This document shows positions 6,404 through 12,827 of a stretch of DNA of 14,310 bases, in pieces. Source of the DNA: Yinghuangia elevatio (GTDB lineage: Bacteria > Actinomycetota > Actinomycetes > Streptomycetales > Streptomycetaceae). The position numbers and the translations under genes are program-made. The stretch is taken from assembly GCF_040649515.1 (NCBI RefSeq), contig NZ_JBEZFP010000193.1, forward strand, positions 1 through 14,310, read 5' to 3'. The notes below the pieces were generated by a model. It saw only the letters and a program-made list of their open reading frames with translations. It had not been told where the DNA came from and did no database searches. Every line of letters begins with the position of its first letter. Position 1 is the first letter of the stretch.

Positions 6404-7342
6404 CTACGCTGTGCCGTCGCCGGTGATGTGCGCGATCGACCCGTCACGGTGCCAGATGACCAACCCCCCGTCTGCCGGTGTGTCGGTGAGGACATCGGCA
6501 GACGGCAGCGCGAAGGACACCAGGAACGTGAACCGGGTTTCTTCCCACGCGGCGAGCGGCATCCCGCAGGGTTTCGCGGGTCCGTCGGGTGCGTCGGGAC
6601 GGACCATCAACGGGCTGCCGTCCGCCGGGCGCAACCCCATGAAGTAGGCGGCCGTCGCCAGGAACCTGCCATGCGCTCCGTGCTGCTCGTCCACGTCGAG
6701 CACCGCGACGCCTGCGCCGACCGGGGCGACGATGCGCCCGCCCGGCCGTACCGCCCGCAGCCACCCGACCGGGATGTCGTCGACGCCGCACGTGGCGATC
6801 AGGCGATCGGCGCTGTCCGCGCGCAGCGGTTCGGCGCTGCCGCCGTCCGCACAAATGACCGACACCTTGCCGTGCCCCGCACTGGCGAGTGAGGCGCGTG
6901 CAGCGGCGACCAGTTCGGGCGCGACGTCGACTGAGAGTACGTTCTCGTCCCCCGCGAGCCGCCCGAGGATGCCAGCGTTGTATCCGGTCCCGGCGCCGAT
7001 CTCGGTCACCTTCATGCCGGGCCGAACGTCGAGCGCGTCGAGCATGTCCGCCATGAGCGACGGCACAGTGGACGACGACATGTTCGGCCACGTGGATGTC
7101 AGGAGCACCTGATCGGCGTAGACCTCGGACAACCAATGCGGGTGTCCCTCGCTCACCTCCTCCGTCTGCCATCCGCCGTCGTCCGTGCGGTGTTGGCGGA
7201 TGAAGCGCGGTACGTACAAGTGTCGGGGCTCTTCCCGGAACGATTCGGCCACGCCCGACGTACGCGCGTGCCCGGCGGCCCGCAGCCGTTCCGTCAACTG
7301 CGCGCGCAGTAAGGCACCTTCGTCGCTGATCGGATCGTTCAT
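6404..7342 (-). CDS. tgmC: PCMT-like methyltransferase of ATP-grasp RiPP system, truncated by TAG
   Basis: 312 residues as read. It resembles protein-L-isoaspartate O-methyltransferase: VPSLMADMLDAL (93-104) leading to SAM motif I VTEIGAGTGYNAGIL (112-126), acidic VDVAPE (138-143), and CADGG (164-168) in the motif II region. The N-terminal PRHLYVPRF (39-47) is also a PCMT feature. In graspetide clusters such enzymes methylate an Asp side chain, which in characterised imiditides collapses to an aspartimide. The start overlaps the ligase stop as ATGA (7342-7339), implying coupled translation. The SAM domain is complete, but the frame ends at a TAG and its probable C-terminal extension lies beyond it (6194-6403). 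The family assignment is firm and activity is uncertain. The symbol follows database use for this system from memory. Confidence 0.85.
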   Translation of the reverse strand: MNDPISDEGALLRAQLTERLRAAGHARTSGVAESFREEPRHLYVPRFIRQHRTDDGGWQTEEVSEGHPHWLSEVYADQVLLTSTWPNMSSSTVPSLMADMLDALDVRPGMKVTEIGAGTGYNAGILGRLAGDENVLSVDVAPELVAAARASLASAGHGKVSVICADGGSAEPLRADSADRLIATCGVDDIPVGWLRAVRPGGRIVAPVGAGVAVLDVDEQHGAHGRFLATAAYFMGLRPADGSPLMVRPDAPDGPAKPCGMPLAAWEETRFTFLVSFALPSADVLTDTPADGGLVIWHRDGSIAHITGDGTA

Positions 7343-8298
7343 GCGTGGGCGGCTTCTTCCAAGTGATCGGCGATGGCGTTGCAGATCTCGTCACTGTCGG
7401 GCGTGAATGCCCACTGCCCGGCGGGGTTGAGTTCGAGCGCCCATACGGTTCCCTCTTCGTCGCGCAACAGGTCCCACGCGGCAAACAGCAGACCGAACCC
7501 GCGGGTCACGGTCCGGATCGCTTCCTGTACGACGTCCGGTAGCGTCCCGGACTTGTAGACGACGTTGTCGGCGTTCACGGCGCGGATGTCGAGATAGGGA
7601 CCACAGGCGTGCAGTTCGCTGATGAACAGCCGTTCCCCGACCACCGCGACGCGGTATTCAGCCACCTTTTCCGCGACCTCGCGTTGTAGCAGATTGGCGG
7701 TCGCCCGTGCTCGTGGGTCCCCGTAGTGTTCGGGCGGGACTCGGCTTGCATACAGCACGCGGTATCCATCGGGTCCGTCGTAGGTGATGGGCCCGAGTGT
7801 CTTCGAGACGGTAGGGCCTTCGGCGCAGAATGCGCCGTGACGCTCCGGCACGTTCCCGATCCACGTGTCGGGTACGGCGAGCCCGGCCCGTACGAACGCC
7901 GCGAGTTGCGTCGGCTTGGTGCACGCGATGATCGCGTGGGGATGGTTCATCCAGGTGACGTGGGGCAGCGAGTAGAGCACTCCTCCCATTCCGGCACGTG
8001 CTTCGCGGGACGCGAATGCGCGGGGCGGGCCGGGCGCAGCGACTTCGGCCGGGTAGGCCGATGGTCGGCGCCAGTAGACAGCGCGCAAGCCCTCCAAGCG
8101 GACAGCGCGCGACCCGGAGGCGATCTCGCCGGTCCATCCATCCGCGCCGACGCGCGCCGAGAGAGTGACCGAGTCCGGGAACGCTCCGGTGTCAACACGA
8201 GCGAGCCGAACGCGGCGCCGGTTGAGTTCGTCGATCACGAGATCGGCGGTTGCGTCGACAGGCCCTGTCGCGACCAGAATTCGCGGGCGGTCAGGCAT
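7339..8298 (-). CDS. tgmB: ATP-grasp RiPP maturase (graspetide ligase)
   Basis: A 319-residue ATP-grasp enzyme expected to form ester or amide links between Ser/Thr or Lys and Asp/Glu side chains of a precursor peptide, using ATP. Seen: YWRRPS (75-80), typical of these maturases; Lys166 in VSKTLG (164-169) for ATP; LLQREV (203-208) and EYRVAVVGERLF (214-225) in the nucleotide-binding domain; and Mg-binding Asp276 in AAWDLL, Glu289 and Asn291 in ELNPAGQW (289-296). Its length matches the SAV_5884-type ATP-grasp maturase family. The start overlaps the precursor stop by eight bases and has no clear ribosome binding site, so translation is probably coupled. The end overlaps the methyltransferase start by four bases. 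All key ligase motifs are intact. Confidence 0.93.
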   Translation of the reverse strand: MPDRPRILVATGPVDATADLVIDELNRRRVRLARVDTGAFPDSVTLSARVGADGWTGEIASGSRAVRLEGLRAVYWRRPSAYPAEVAAPGPPRAFASREARAGMGGVLYSLPHVTWMNHPHAIIACTKPTQLAAFVRAGLAVPDTWIGNVPERHGAFCAEGPTVSKTLGPITYDGPDGYRVLYASRVPPEHYGDPRARATANLLQREVAEKVAEYRVAVVGERLFISELHACGPYLDIRAVNADNVVYKSGTLPDVVQEAIRTVTRGFGLLFAAWDLLRDEEGTVWALELNPAGQWAFTPDSDEICNAIADHLEEAAHA

Positions 8299-8548
8299 TG
8301 GGCGTGGCGTCGTCCGGCTGCCCGGCGTCGATGGCGCCCTGCACTCCGTCCGACCGGATGTTGGAGGTCGTCACCTGCGAACGGATGCCCGGGTCGGTCT
8401 TCGAGAACGGCACACCGTCAAACAGCGTCACCTGGCGCTCCTGGTCGAAAGTCGTCACACCGTCCGGCACGCTGCCTTCAACGGCTGTCGCGTAGTCCAA
8501 GTGCAGAGGCACGAGTGCGCTCGCTGCCACATTCGGGGTCACGTTCAT
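8291..8548 (-). CDS. tgmA: Graspetide precursor peptide
   Basis: An 85-residue candidate substrate of the adjacent ligase. ATG 8548 is chosen over an in-frame ATG at 8572 because GGGAGGG at 8555-8561 lies six bases upstream. The middle part DQERQVTLFDGVPF (35-48) matches my memory of the ATP-grasp target family leader (Y/F-D-x3-Q-x-T-x-x-D-G-x-P). The C-terminal part has nucleophile candidates T60, T61, S62 and S66 followed by acceptor candidates D67, D74, D79 and D80, the order expected for omega-ester macrocycles. There is no signal peptide and no cysteine. Asp67 is followed by Gly, a favourable site for methylation and aspartimide formation. The stop codon lies inside the ligase gene. Confidence 0.8.
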   Translation of the reverse strand: MNVTPNVAASALVPLHLDYATAVEGSVPDGVTTFDQERQVTLFDGVPFSKTDPGIRSQVTTSNIRSDGVQGAIDAGQPDDATPNA

Positions 8549-8600
8549 GCCCTTCCCTCCCAACGTGTACATGGACCTTCAAGGCACGCTCACACGGCAG

Positions 8601-8629
8601 TTCGTAGATGGACGTGGATAGTCGGTCCA
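8601..8629 (-). promoter_or_regulatory. Candidate promoter of graspetide cassette
   Basis: On the minus strand TGGACC (8629-8624) and TACGAA (8606-8601) are spaced by 17 bases, an acceptable sigma-70-like pair about 50 bases before the precursor start. The -35 overlaps the inverted repeat at 8614-8630. The hexamers match the consensus only partly. Confidence 0.35.
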
Positions 8630-8630
8630 C
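8614..8630. promoter_or_regulatory. Candidate operator, GTGGA-N7-TCCAC
   Basis: A perfect five-base inverted repeat, GTGGATAGTCGGTCCAC, covers the putative -35 of the precursor promoter. It sits in the gap shared with the divergent XRE-type regulator gene, where an autoregulatory binding site would be expected. Only five bases per arm are symmetric, so chance is possible. Confidence 0.3.
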
Positions 8631-8780
8631 ATGCTCGGGCCGGGAGGGAAGCGCGGAGATCGGGCACTCACGCCCACGCTCCCAAGGCCCACCGGATGGT
8701 TAGTGCTTCGAGTGAACCGCGAATCGGTGGGGTGTAGAAAGATGCCGCGTGTAGGCCCAGTTGTAGACCAGACTGGACGG

Positions 8781-9986
8781 ATGCGCAGGCAGACGGCGGC
8801 GGAGTTGATCAAGCAAGCGCGTACGGCCAGGGGCTGGAGCCAAGCGGACCTTGCGCGCGAGGTCTGTCGTGCCGCTGGGGTGCCTGTCGACACGCTCGGA
8901 CGCCAGGAGATCTACCGCTACGAAACCGGGCGGCGCACACCGCGCGAGTGGCTGCCGTTCGTGGCCGGCGCGCTGTCGATCCCGGTAGCCGACTTGGAGC
9001 GCGCGGCATCGATCAAGGCCCGGGAGAGGACCCCCACGACGATCGCCGACTTCCTGCCGCCTGATGATCCCTTGGAGCCGCCGGACGCCGCGTCCGGTCG
9101 GCAGATCGGCATGTCCGCAGTACGGGATCTGACACAGCGCGTCCATGGGTTGAGGCTCGCCGACGACGTGTTGGCCGGCGGAGACCTGATCGGTCCCGCG
9201 CTGCGTGAACTCCGTACGGCGGTCCGCCTCTACAGCGATGCCTCGTACTCCGACTCGGTTGGTCGAGAACTGTTGCGGGGCATCGGCGAGTTGGCGCAGA
9301 TTGCGGGGTGGATCGCGAGTGATGCGGGGCGGCACGTCGAAGCCGAACGCATCTACCGCCTCGGCATTGTCGCGTCGCACAGGGCGGGTGACTTGACGCT
9401 GGGTGCGAACCTCCTCGGGTCGCTGGCCTACCAGCGCAGCAACACAGGAGACGTGCGAGCCGGGGTCACCATGGCTACAACGGCTTGTGAGCAAGCCACG
9501 GACGGACCACCGCGGGCGAGAGCCCTGTACTCCGATCGAGTGGCGTGGGCACACGCCAAAGCGCAAGCCTCGCAAGACGCGATACGTGCGCTCGGAGCGG
9601 CTGCCGAAGCTCTCGCTGAGCATGCCGACGAAGACGAACCCGGCTACCTCTACTGGGTCGATGCCGGCGAACTGCAAGTCATGGAAGCTCGTGTCTACAC
9701 GGAACTGCACCGACCGCTGAGGGCAGTTCCGATACTGCGAGATGTGCTCGAACGGTACGACGCGACGCACACCCGTGAGCTTGCGCTGTACCTGTCCTGG
9801 CTTGCGGTGGCCTACGCGGAGGCGAACGAGCCGGAGGAAGCCGCCGCGACGGCTCATCGAGTGATCTCTCTGTCCTCGGACGTGGCCAGTGAACGAACGG
9901 CGGAACGGGTCCGGGTGGTCCTCACTGCCTTGCGGCCGTACCGCGACGTTCCTGATGTGCGGGATGTGCTCGACTGGGTGAGCTGA
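8781..9986 (+). CDS. XRE-family helix-turn-helix regulator with TPR-like domain
   Basis: 401 residues from ATG 8781. Residues 6-72 are a Cro/C1-type HTH: TAAELIKQARTARGWSQADLA with the recognition helix near QEIYRYETGRRTP (42-54). Residues about 110-400 are helical with TPR-like pairs (LGANLLGSLAYQRSNTGDVRAG, 207-228; ALYLSWLAVAYAEANEPEEAAATAH, 335-359), typical of large actinomycete XRE regulators whose helical domain senses a ligand or peptide. The only upstream purine signal is a weak GGACGG next to the ATG. An in-frame ATG at 8742 would add 13 residues outside the HTH, with TAGAAA (8735-8740) just before it, so the true start is not settled. Divergent orientation from the precursor gene suggests it controls the graspetide cassette and itself. 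Confidence 0.85.
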   Translation: MRRQTAAELIKQARTARGWSQADLAREVCRAAGVPVDTLGRQEIYRYETGRRTPREWLPFVAGALSIPVADLERAASIKARERTPTTIADFLPPDDPLEPPDAASGRQIGMSAVRDLTQRVHGLRLADDVLAGGDLIGPALRELRTAVRLYSDASYSDSVGRELLRGIGELAQIAGWIASDAGRHVEAERIYRLGIVASHRAGDLTLGANLLGSLAYQRSNTGDVRAGVTMATTACEQATDGPPRARALYSDRVAWAHAKAQASQDAIRALGAAAEALAEHADEDEPGYLYWVDAGELQVMEARVYTELHRPLRAVPILRDVLERYDATHTRELALYLSWLAVAYAEANEPEEAAATAHRVISLSSDVASERTAERVRVVLTALRPYRDVPDVRDVLDWVS

Positions 9987-10047
9987 CGCGGGCAGCGCAG
10001 GGGGCTTTCTGTTGGCGTGGTGGTGGGTGCTCGGGCAGGGTGGGGGG

Positions 10048-10446
10048 ATGGTTTCGGTGGTGCAGAACTTGGCGGTCGACTGTTCGGATGCGTACGGGCT
10101 GGCTCGCTTCTGGAGTGAGGTGACCGGATGTCCGCTCGATCCCGAGGCCAAGCCTGGCTCTCACGAGACGCAGGTGATGCTTCCGGAGGGCGCTGTGCTG
10201 TATTTCAACCAGGTGCCGGAGCCGAAGACGGTCAAGAACCGGATCCACTTGTGCCTGCGTCCGACGACCTCGCGCGAGGAGGAGGTCGAGCGGCTGTTGG
10301 CTCTGGGGGCCGGCCTGGTTGCGGACCGCCGGGAGCCCGACGGCGCGGGTTGGGCCGTACTCGCGGATCCCGAGGGCAATGAGTTCTGTGTCCTCCGTAG
10401 CGACTCCGATCGGGCTGGGATGTCCTCGCCGGGGCCGGAGGCCTAG
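10048..10446 (+). CDS. VOC-family (glyoxalase-fold) protein
   Basis: A 132-residue vicinal-oxygen-chelate protein. Seen: VVQNLAVDCSDAYGLARFWSEVTG (4-27), the first beta-alpha unit; KNRIHLCL (63-70) with metal-ligand candidate His67; and WAVLADPEGNEFCVL (102-116) with metal-ligand candidate Glu112. The length fits one two-module domain with a short tail. Relatives include glyoxalases, dioxygenases and antibiotic-binding resistance proteins; nothing here fixes the reaction. ATG 10048 is preferred over an in-frame start at 10012 because the fold begins immediately and a G-rich stretch precedes it. Its stop abuts, with no gap, the stop of the convergent membrane-protein gene. Confidence 0.85.
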   Translation: MVSVVQNLAVDCSDAYGLARFWSEVTGCPLDPEAKPGSHETQVMLPEGAVLYFNQVPEPKTVKNRIHLCLRPTTSREEEVERLLALGAGLVADRREPDGAGWAVLADPEGNEFCVLRSDSDRAGMSSPGPEA

Positions 10447-11166
10447 TCACCATGTGTTGCCGAGTGTGCAGAACAGCATGACGGCGGCGATGCCGGTGAA
10501 GAAAACGCCGAAGATGATCGTCCCGAGGGGAGCGGACTCGCTGTTCAGGCCGTAGGCCAGGGCGTCCGTCGCGATCCGTACGGGCACGATGCTGGTGAAC
10601 ATCCATGCGATGGTGCGGAAGCAGAGCATGAAGAACCCGTCCCACCAGCCGAACAGCAGCCCCCAGAGCAGCACTCCGAGGCCGAAGTAGGCCAGGTGGA
10701 ACCAAAAGCCGAGCGAGTCGGCGGCTTTGGGCAGGAACGTCTCCTCCGCGCCCATCACCTCCACGCCGACGACGTCGCCCCGCCACAGCCGCAGTGTGGC
10801 CGGTGCCCCTTCCTCCGCCTTCTTGTAGAAACCCGCCGACACGTCGCGGGACTGCCGGGAACCGTCCGCCCGTTGCCACGTGACTTCGTGGTGGGTGGTC
10901 GTAGTCGTGTGGCCGTCGGAGTCGGTCGACGTCGTGGTGTACGTGCGGCGGTCCGCAATCGAGGCAGGCTCCTCGGCGAGACAGTCGTCGCCTCGCTCGC
11001 ACTTGGCGGTCGCGCGGAAATCCCGTGTCTCCTGGTACGGATCGACCGCCGAGACGAGCGCGAACACCAGCACTCCCAGCCCGACCGCCACGACGATCCA
11101 TCGCCCGACCGAGCGGCCGAGCAGCGAGACGGCCGGTGTTGATCGACTGAACCGGCGAAACCGCAT
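10447..11166 (-). CDS. Membrane protein of unknown function
   Basis: A 239-residue protein that I do not recognise. Seen: a basic N-terminus (RFRRF) followed by a hydrophobic helix at about 23-42. Next is a soluble part (43-150) with the pair C56/C62 (CERGDDC) and a Thr-rich stretch TYTTTSTDSDGHTTTTTHHE (75-94). Hydrophobic helices follow at about 154-174, 176-195 and 213-235. The soluble part is most likely outside the membrane, with a predicted beta-rich region around VTWQRADGSRQ. ATG 11166 has GGGGGA about five bases upstream; longer readings upstream are arginine-rich shadow. It diverges from the YwqG-like gene with 105 bases between. Four-helix membrane proteins with an exposed loop of this kind are common and uncharacterised in actinomycetes. 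Confidence 0.75.
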   Translation of the reverse strand: MRFRRFSRSTPAVSLLGRSVGRWIVVAVGLGVLVFALVSAVDPYQETRDFRATAKCERGDDCLAEEPASIADRRTYTTTSTDSDGHTTTTTHHEVTWQRADGSRQSRDVSAGFYKKAEEGAPATLRLWRGDVVGVEVMGAEETFLPKAADSLGFWFHLAYFGLGVLLWGLLFGWWDGFFMLCFRTIAWMFTSIVPVRIATDALAYGLNSESAPLGTIIFGVFFTGIAAVMLFCTLGNTW

Positions 11167-11271
11167 GGACGTCCCCCGTGATGTTGGTCCTTTCCTGCAT
11201 GATGCCCCTCTTGGGCGACGGCGATAGCTTGTGCGGTGACACAGCCGGACGGTCGACAACCGGGGAGCCGC

Positions 11272-11946
11272 ATGCGGTACCGCTTCACGTCCTATCACCC
11301 CGTGGATGACGCCGACGGAGCCGTCGCAGAGGGCACTCGGCTGGGCGGCCTGCCGTACTGGCTGGCGGCGCCGCAGTGGCCGGTGGATCCGTATACGAAT
11401 GAACTAGCGTCGTTCATGGGGCAATTTCGGGTACGGGTGGGGGACGGCGGCGACGGAGACGGGCAAGGGGACCGCGTGGTGTATCTGTTCGCCCTCGGGT
11501 TTTCGGGCGAACACGCGACCGTCGTCCAGCCGGGCGGGCAGGTCACCAAGTCCGTCGAGACACGGGCGGCGGCCACCGGACCGACCGCGTTGGAGCGGGT
11601 GCACCTGATCCGGGTGGACGAGGAGGTCGACTTCGCCCAGGTCCAGCGGGATCTGGCGCCGGTCGCGGGCGAGGACGAGGACGACCGCGAAGTGCGTCTG
11701 GAGGAGTTGCTCGACGAACTCCGGAAGAACGCCGCGGGCAGCATCCGGATGAACCAGCTCGGCGGCCCCGAAGTGGTGCCGGTTTGGTTGCAGGGCGACG
11801 ATCTGCCCGGCGAAGACTGGCAGTTGGTCGCACAGCTCGACTCGTACCAGCTGCCCTTCGAGGTCAACTTCGGTGACAACGGGGTCGGTTACCTGTTCCT
11901 CGCGCCGGACGGCGAGAACGCCGAATTCTTCTTCCAGAGCTGCTGA
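11272..11946 (+). CDS. YwqG-like (DUF1963) protein
   Basis: A 224-residue soluble protein of the YwqG/DUF1963 type. Seen: LGGLPYWL (24-31), the family's opening motif; MGQF (49-52); VVYLFALG (69-76); a charged helical middle (113-155); and the signature ending QLPFEVNFGDNGVGYLFL (193-210), finishing with FFFQSC (219-224). ATG 11272 is chosen for GGGGAG at 11262-11267; an in-frame GTG at 11236 would add 12 residues with no better site. The biochemical role of the family is not established to my knowledge. It is followed after 14 bases by an SDR-like gene, so the two are probably co-transcribed. Confidence 0.85.
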   Translation: MRYRFTSYHPVDDADGAVAEGTRLGGLPYWLAAPQWPVDPYTNELASFMGQFRVRVGDGGDGDGQGDRVVYLFALGFSGEHATVVQPGGQVTKSVETRAAATGPTALERVHLIRVDEEVDFAQVQRDLAPVAGEDEDDREVRLEELLDELRKNAAGSIRMNQLGGPEVVPVWLQGDDLPGEDWQLVAQLDSYQLPFEVNFGDNGVGYLFLAPDGENAEFFFQSC

Positions 11947-11960
11947 GGGGCGCGCCGGCA

Positions 11961-12695
11961 ATGGAGCATCCTTCTGCAACCGGGCCCGCCGCCGCGCCTG
12001 CCGCCGCGCCTGCCGCCGGGCCTTCCGGCGGTCCCCCAGCCGAGGGGCCGGCCCCGGCCGTCGCCCTGGTGTTCGGGGCGACGGGCACAGCGGGATCCGC
12101 GGTCGTGGCGCGGTGCCTCGCCGACGAGCGGATCGGCGAAGTGCGGGCGGTCACAAGGCGACCGCTCGGACTCTCGCACCCGCGCCTCGTCGAAGTGCAG
12201 TGCGCCGACTTCGGCGACCTGACCCCGATCCGTGCGGCGCTGAGCGGGGTGAGCGGCTGCTTCTTCTGTCTCGGCGCGTCCTCGGCGCGAGTGCGCGACG
12301 CGGACGCCTACCGCGAGATCACCCTCGGGTACGCGGTCGCCGCCGCGGAGGCGCTCGCCGCGGCAAGTCCCGAGCACACCTTTCACTTTCTCAGCGCGCG
12401 CGGAGCGGACCCCCGGTCGCGACTGCGCTGGGCGCGGGTCAAGGCGGAGGCGGAGACACGGTTGGCCGGGATCAACCCGCGCCGCCTCCTCGTCTACCGC
12501 CCCGCGTACATACACCCGGCGCCCGACCGCCGTCCCGGGATGGCCGCCCGCGCGACGGCGGCAGTCCTGCGCCCGTTTCCCGGAGCGCTGATCCGCGCCG
12601 AGGACCTCGCCCTCGCCATGGTCAACCTCCAGTTCGACACCGACCACCCGCCGGTGCTCGACAACCGGGAGATCAGGCGGCACGCCGAGCCGTAG
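11961..12695 (+). CDS. Atypical SDR / NAD(P)-binding protein
   Basis: A 244-residue Rossmann-fold protein. Seen: an N-terminal Ala/Pro/Gly-rich segment (6-32) encoded by GCCGCCGCGCCT-like repeats, then VALVFGATGTAGSAVVA (34-50) with the GATGTAG nucleotide loop, Arg66/Arg67 (TRRP) after strand 2 where NADP-preferring proteins often carry basic residues, FFCLGASS (101-108), and FHFLSARGAD (141-150) leading to WARVKAEAE (157-165). There the usual Tyr-x3-Lys is replaced by Trp157-x3-Lys161, so ordinary SDR catalysis is doubtful. It resembles the oxidoreductase HTATIP2/YbjT-like group. Only a weak AGGGG about 11 bases upstream supports ATG 11961, and the low-complexity N-terminus may be a linker or a mis-set start. 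Confidence 0.8.
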   Translation: MEHPSATGPAAAPAAAPAAGPSGGPPAEGPAPAVALVFGATGTAGSAVVARCLADERIGEVRAVTRRPLGLSHPRLVEVQCADFGDLTPIRAALSGVSGCFFCLGASSARVRDADAYREITLGYAVAAAEALAAASPEHTFHFLSARGADPRSRLRWARVKAEAETRLAGINPRRLLVYRPAYIHPAPDRRPGMAARATAAVLRPFPGALIRAEDLALAMVNLQFDTDHPPVLDNREIRRHAEP

Positions 12696-12737
12696 GTACG
12701 CCGAAGCCGCACATGATCGACAATGAGCCCGCACCTC

Positions 12738-12807
12738 CTCGCGGCGCCCACGCGGCGGCGCCCACGCGGCGGCGCCCACGTGGCGACGCCCACGCGGCGG
12801 TGCCTAC
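12738..12807 (+). repeat. 14-bp tandem repeat, five copies, in gene leader
   Basis: Five adjoining 14-base units are present: 12738-12751, 12752-12765, 12766-12779, 12780-12793 and 12794-12807. The consensus is GCGGCGGCGCCCAC; units 2 and 3 are identical, the others differ at two or three bases. The array ends eight bases before the AGGAG of the aldolase-family gene. The length is not a multiple of three, so it is not a coding repeat. Each unit holds the palindrome GGCGCC or a variant of it, so the leader could fold strongly. Confidence 0.85.
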
Positions 12808-12827
12808 AGAGACCAGGAGACGACGAC

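Noticed and set aside
6404..6430. Frameshift in the graspetide methyltransferase
   Set aside because: Codon-by-codon reading shows the C-terminal continuation is in the same frame; a stop substitution alone explains the break.
8549..8572. ATG 8572 as start of the graspetide precursor
   Set aside because: The strong GGGAGGG site lies between it and ATG 8548, so the downstream ATG is the expected start.
8781..9986. Horizontal transfer of the graspetide region from base composition
   Set aside because: Sample stretches are only slightly less GC-rich than the kinase operon (about 68% against 73% in two 60-base lines counted), too small a sample and difference to claim transfer.
12738..12807. 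CRISPR array
   Set aside because: The 14-base units adjoin directly with no spacers, and no cas gene is present.
12723..12827. Aldolase-family start at ATG 12723
   Set aside because: This reading crosses the non-triplet 14-bp repeat with an Arg/Pro-rich translation. AGGAG and the fold start support 12828.
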